Below, in pieces: positions 59,927 through 60,000 of a stretch of 60,000 nucleotides of DNA. Position numbers and translations under genes: made by a program. Position 1 is the first letter of the stretch, and each line of letters starts with the position of its first letter. The notes below the pieces were generated by a model, which saw nothing but the letters and a program-made list of their open reading frames with translations, searched no databases and had not been told where the DNA came from. The stretch is from Polytrichum commune (lineage: Eukaryota; Streptophyta; Polytrichopsida; Polytrichales; Polytrichaceae): NCBI GenBank assembly GCA_950295325.1, contig OX485807.1, positions 40,270,440-40,330,439 on the forward strand. Direction: 5' to 3'.

Positions 59927-60000
59927 TGATGAAAAAAATGTGAAATTGTTTTTAGCAAAACACAACAAAAAATCAACAAAAAACAGTGCATACACAAAAC

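Larger units (their letters stand above)
56884..60000. mobile_element. PIF/Harbinger transposon, decayed, runs past the window end
   Basis: The left end GGGGCGGTTTACACTA follows TTA at 56881-56883. It contains a transposase relic on plus (57168-58571) and ORF1 on minus (59926-58619), the mirror layout of the 11.7-kb copy. The right end lies outside the window. Confidence 0.88.

Overview
This is nuclear DNA from a land plant. Three genes have clear plant-type orthologues with spliced, GT-AG exon structures: an AMSH-type deubiquitinase, a mitochondrial calcium uniporter and a RAD54 recombination ATPase. They sit in AT-rich DNA full of short inverted-repeat transposons. I could not fix the lineage. 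The large repeat-filled spacers and the 5S-rRNA-derived repeats fit a big plant genome, but nothing seen separates seed plants from ferns or lycophytes.

Layout. 1-3.7 kb: repeat-derived DNA with a decayed protein-kinase fragment. 3.7-9.0 kb (minus): complete 14-exon AMSH gene (542 aa). 9.6-11.5 kb: spacer with two hairpin elements and a copy of a dispersed repeat. 11.7-14.9 kb: a PIF/Harbinger transposon with a trihelix-type ORF (plus) and an apparently uninterrupted DDE transposase (minus), truncated at its right end against another repeat. 15-19 kb: nested MITEs and decayed TIR elements. 19.6-22.5 kb (plus): two-exon MCU gene whose intron carries tandem 5S-derived units. 22.5-35.4 kb: gene-free spacer with many MITEs. 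35.4-35.8 kb (minus): a small intronless gene for a secreted peptide precursor with repeated C-terminal modules. 37.8-45.4 kb (minus): complete 21-exon RAD54 gene (931 aa) with an E2F-type site upstream. 45.7-56.9 kb: spacer with minisatellites and long-TIR elements. 56.9 kb to the window end: a second Harbinger copy, arranged the other way round and decayed.

The host genes show no operon-like or pathway link: AMSH acts in endosomal ubiquitin removal, MCU in mitochondrial calcium uptake, RAD54 in homologous recombination. The transposons do connect. Two MITEs and both Harbinger copies share GGGC(C/T)GGTT(C/T)ACAC-like ends next to TTA/TAA, which suggests that Harbinger-type transposase moved the short elements. 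The least expected items are the two-module secreted peptide precursor, a MITE family whose terminal repeats are themselves palindromes, and the 5S-derived tandem array inside the MCU intron.
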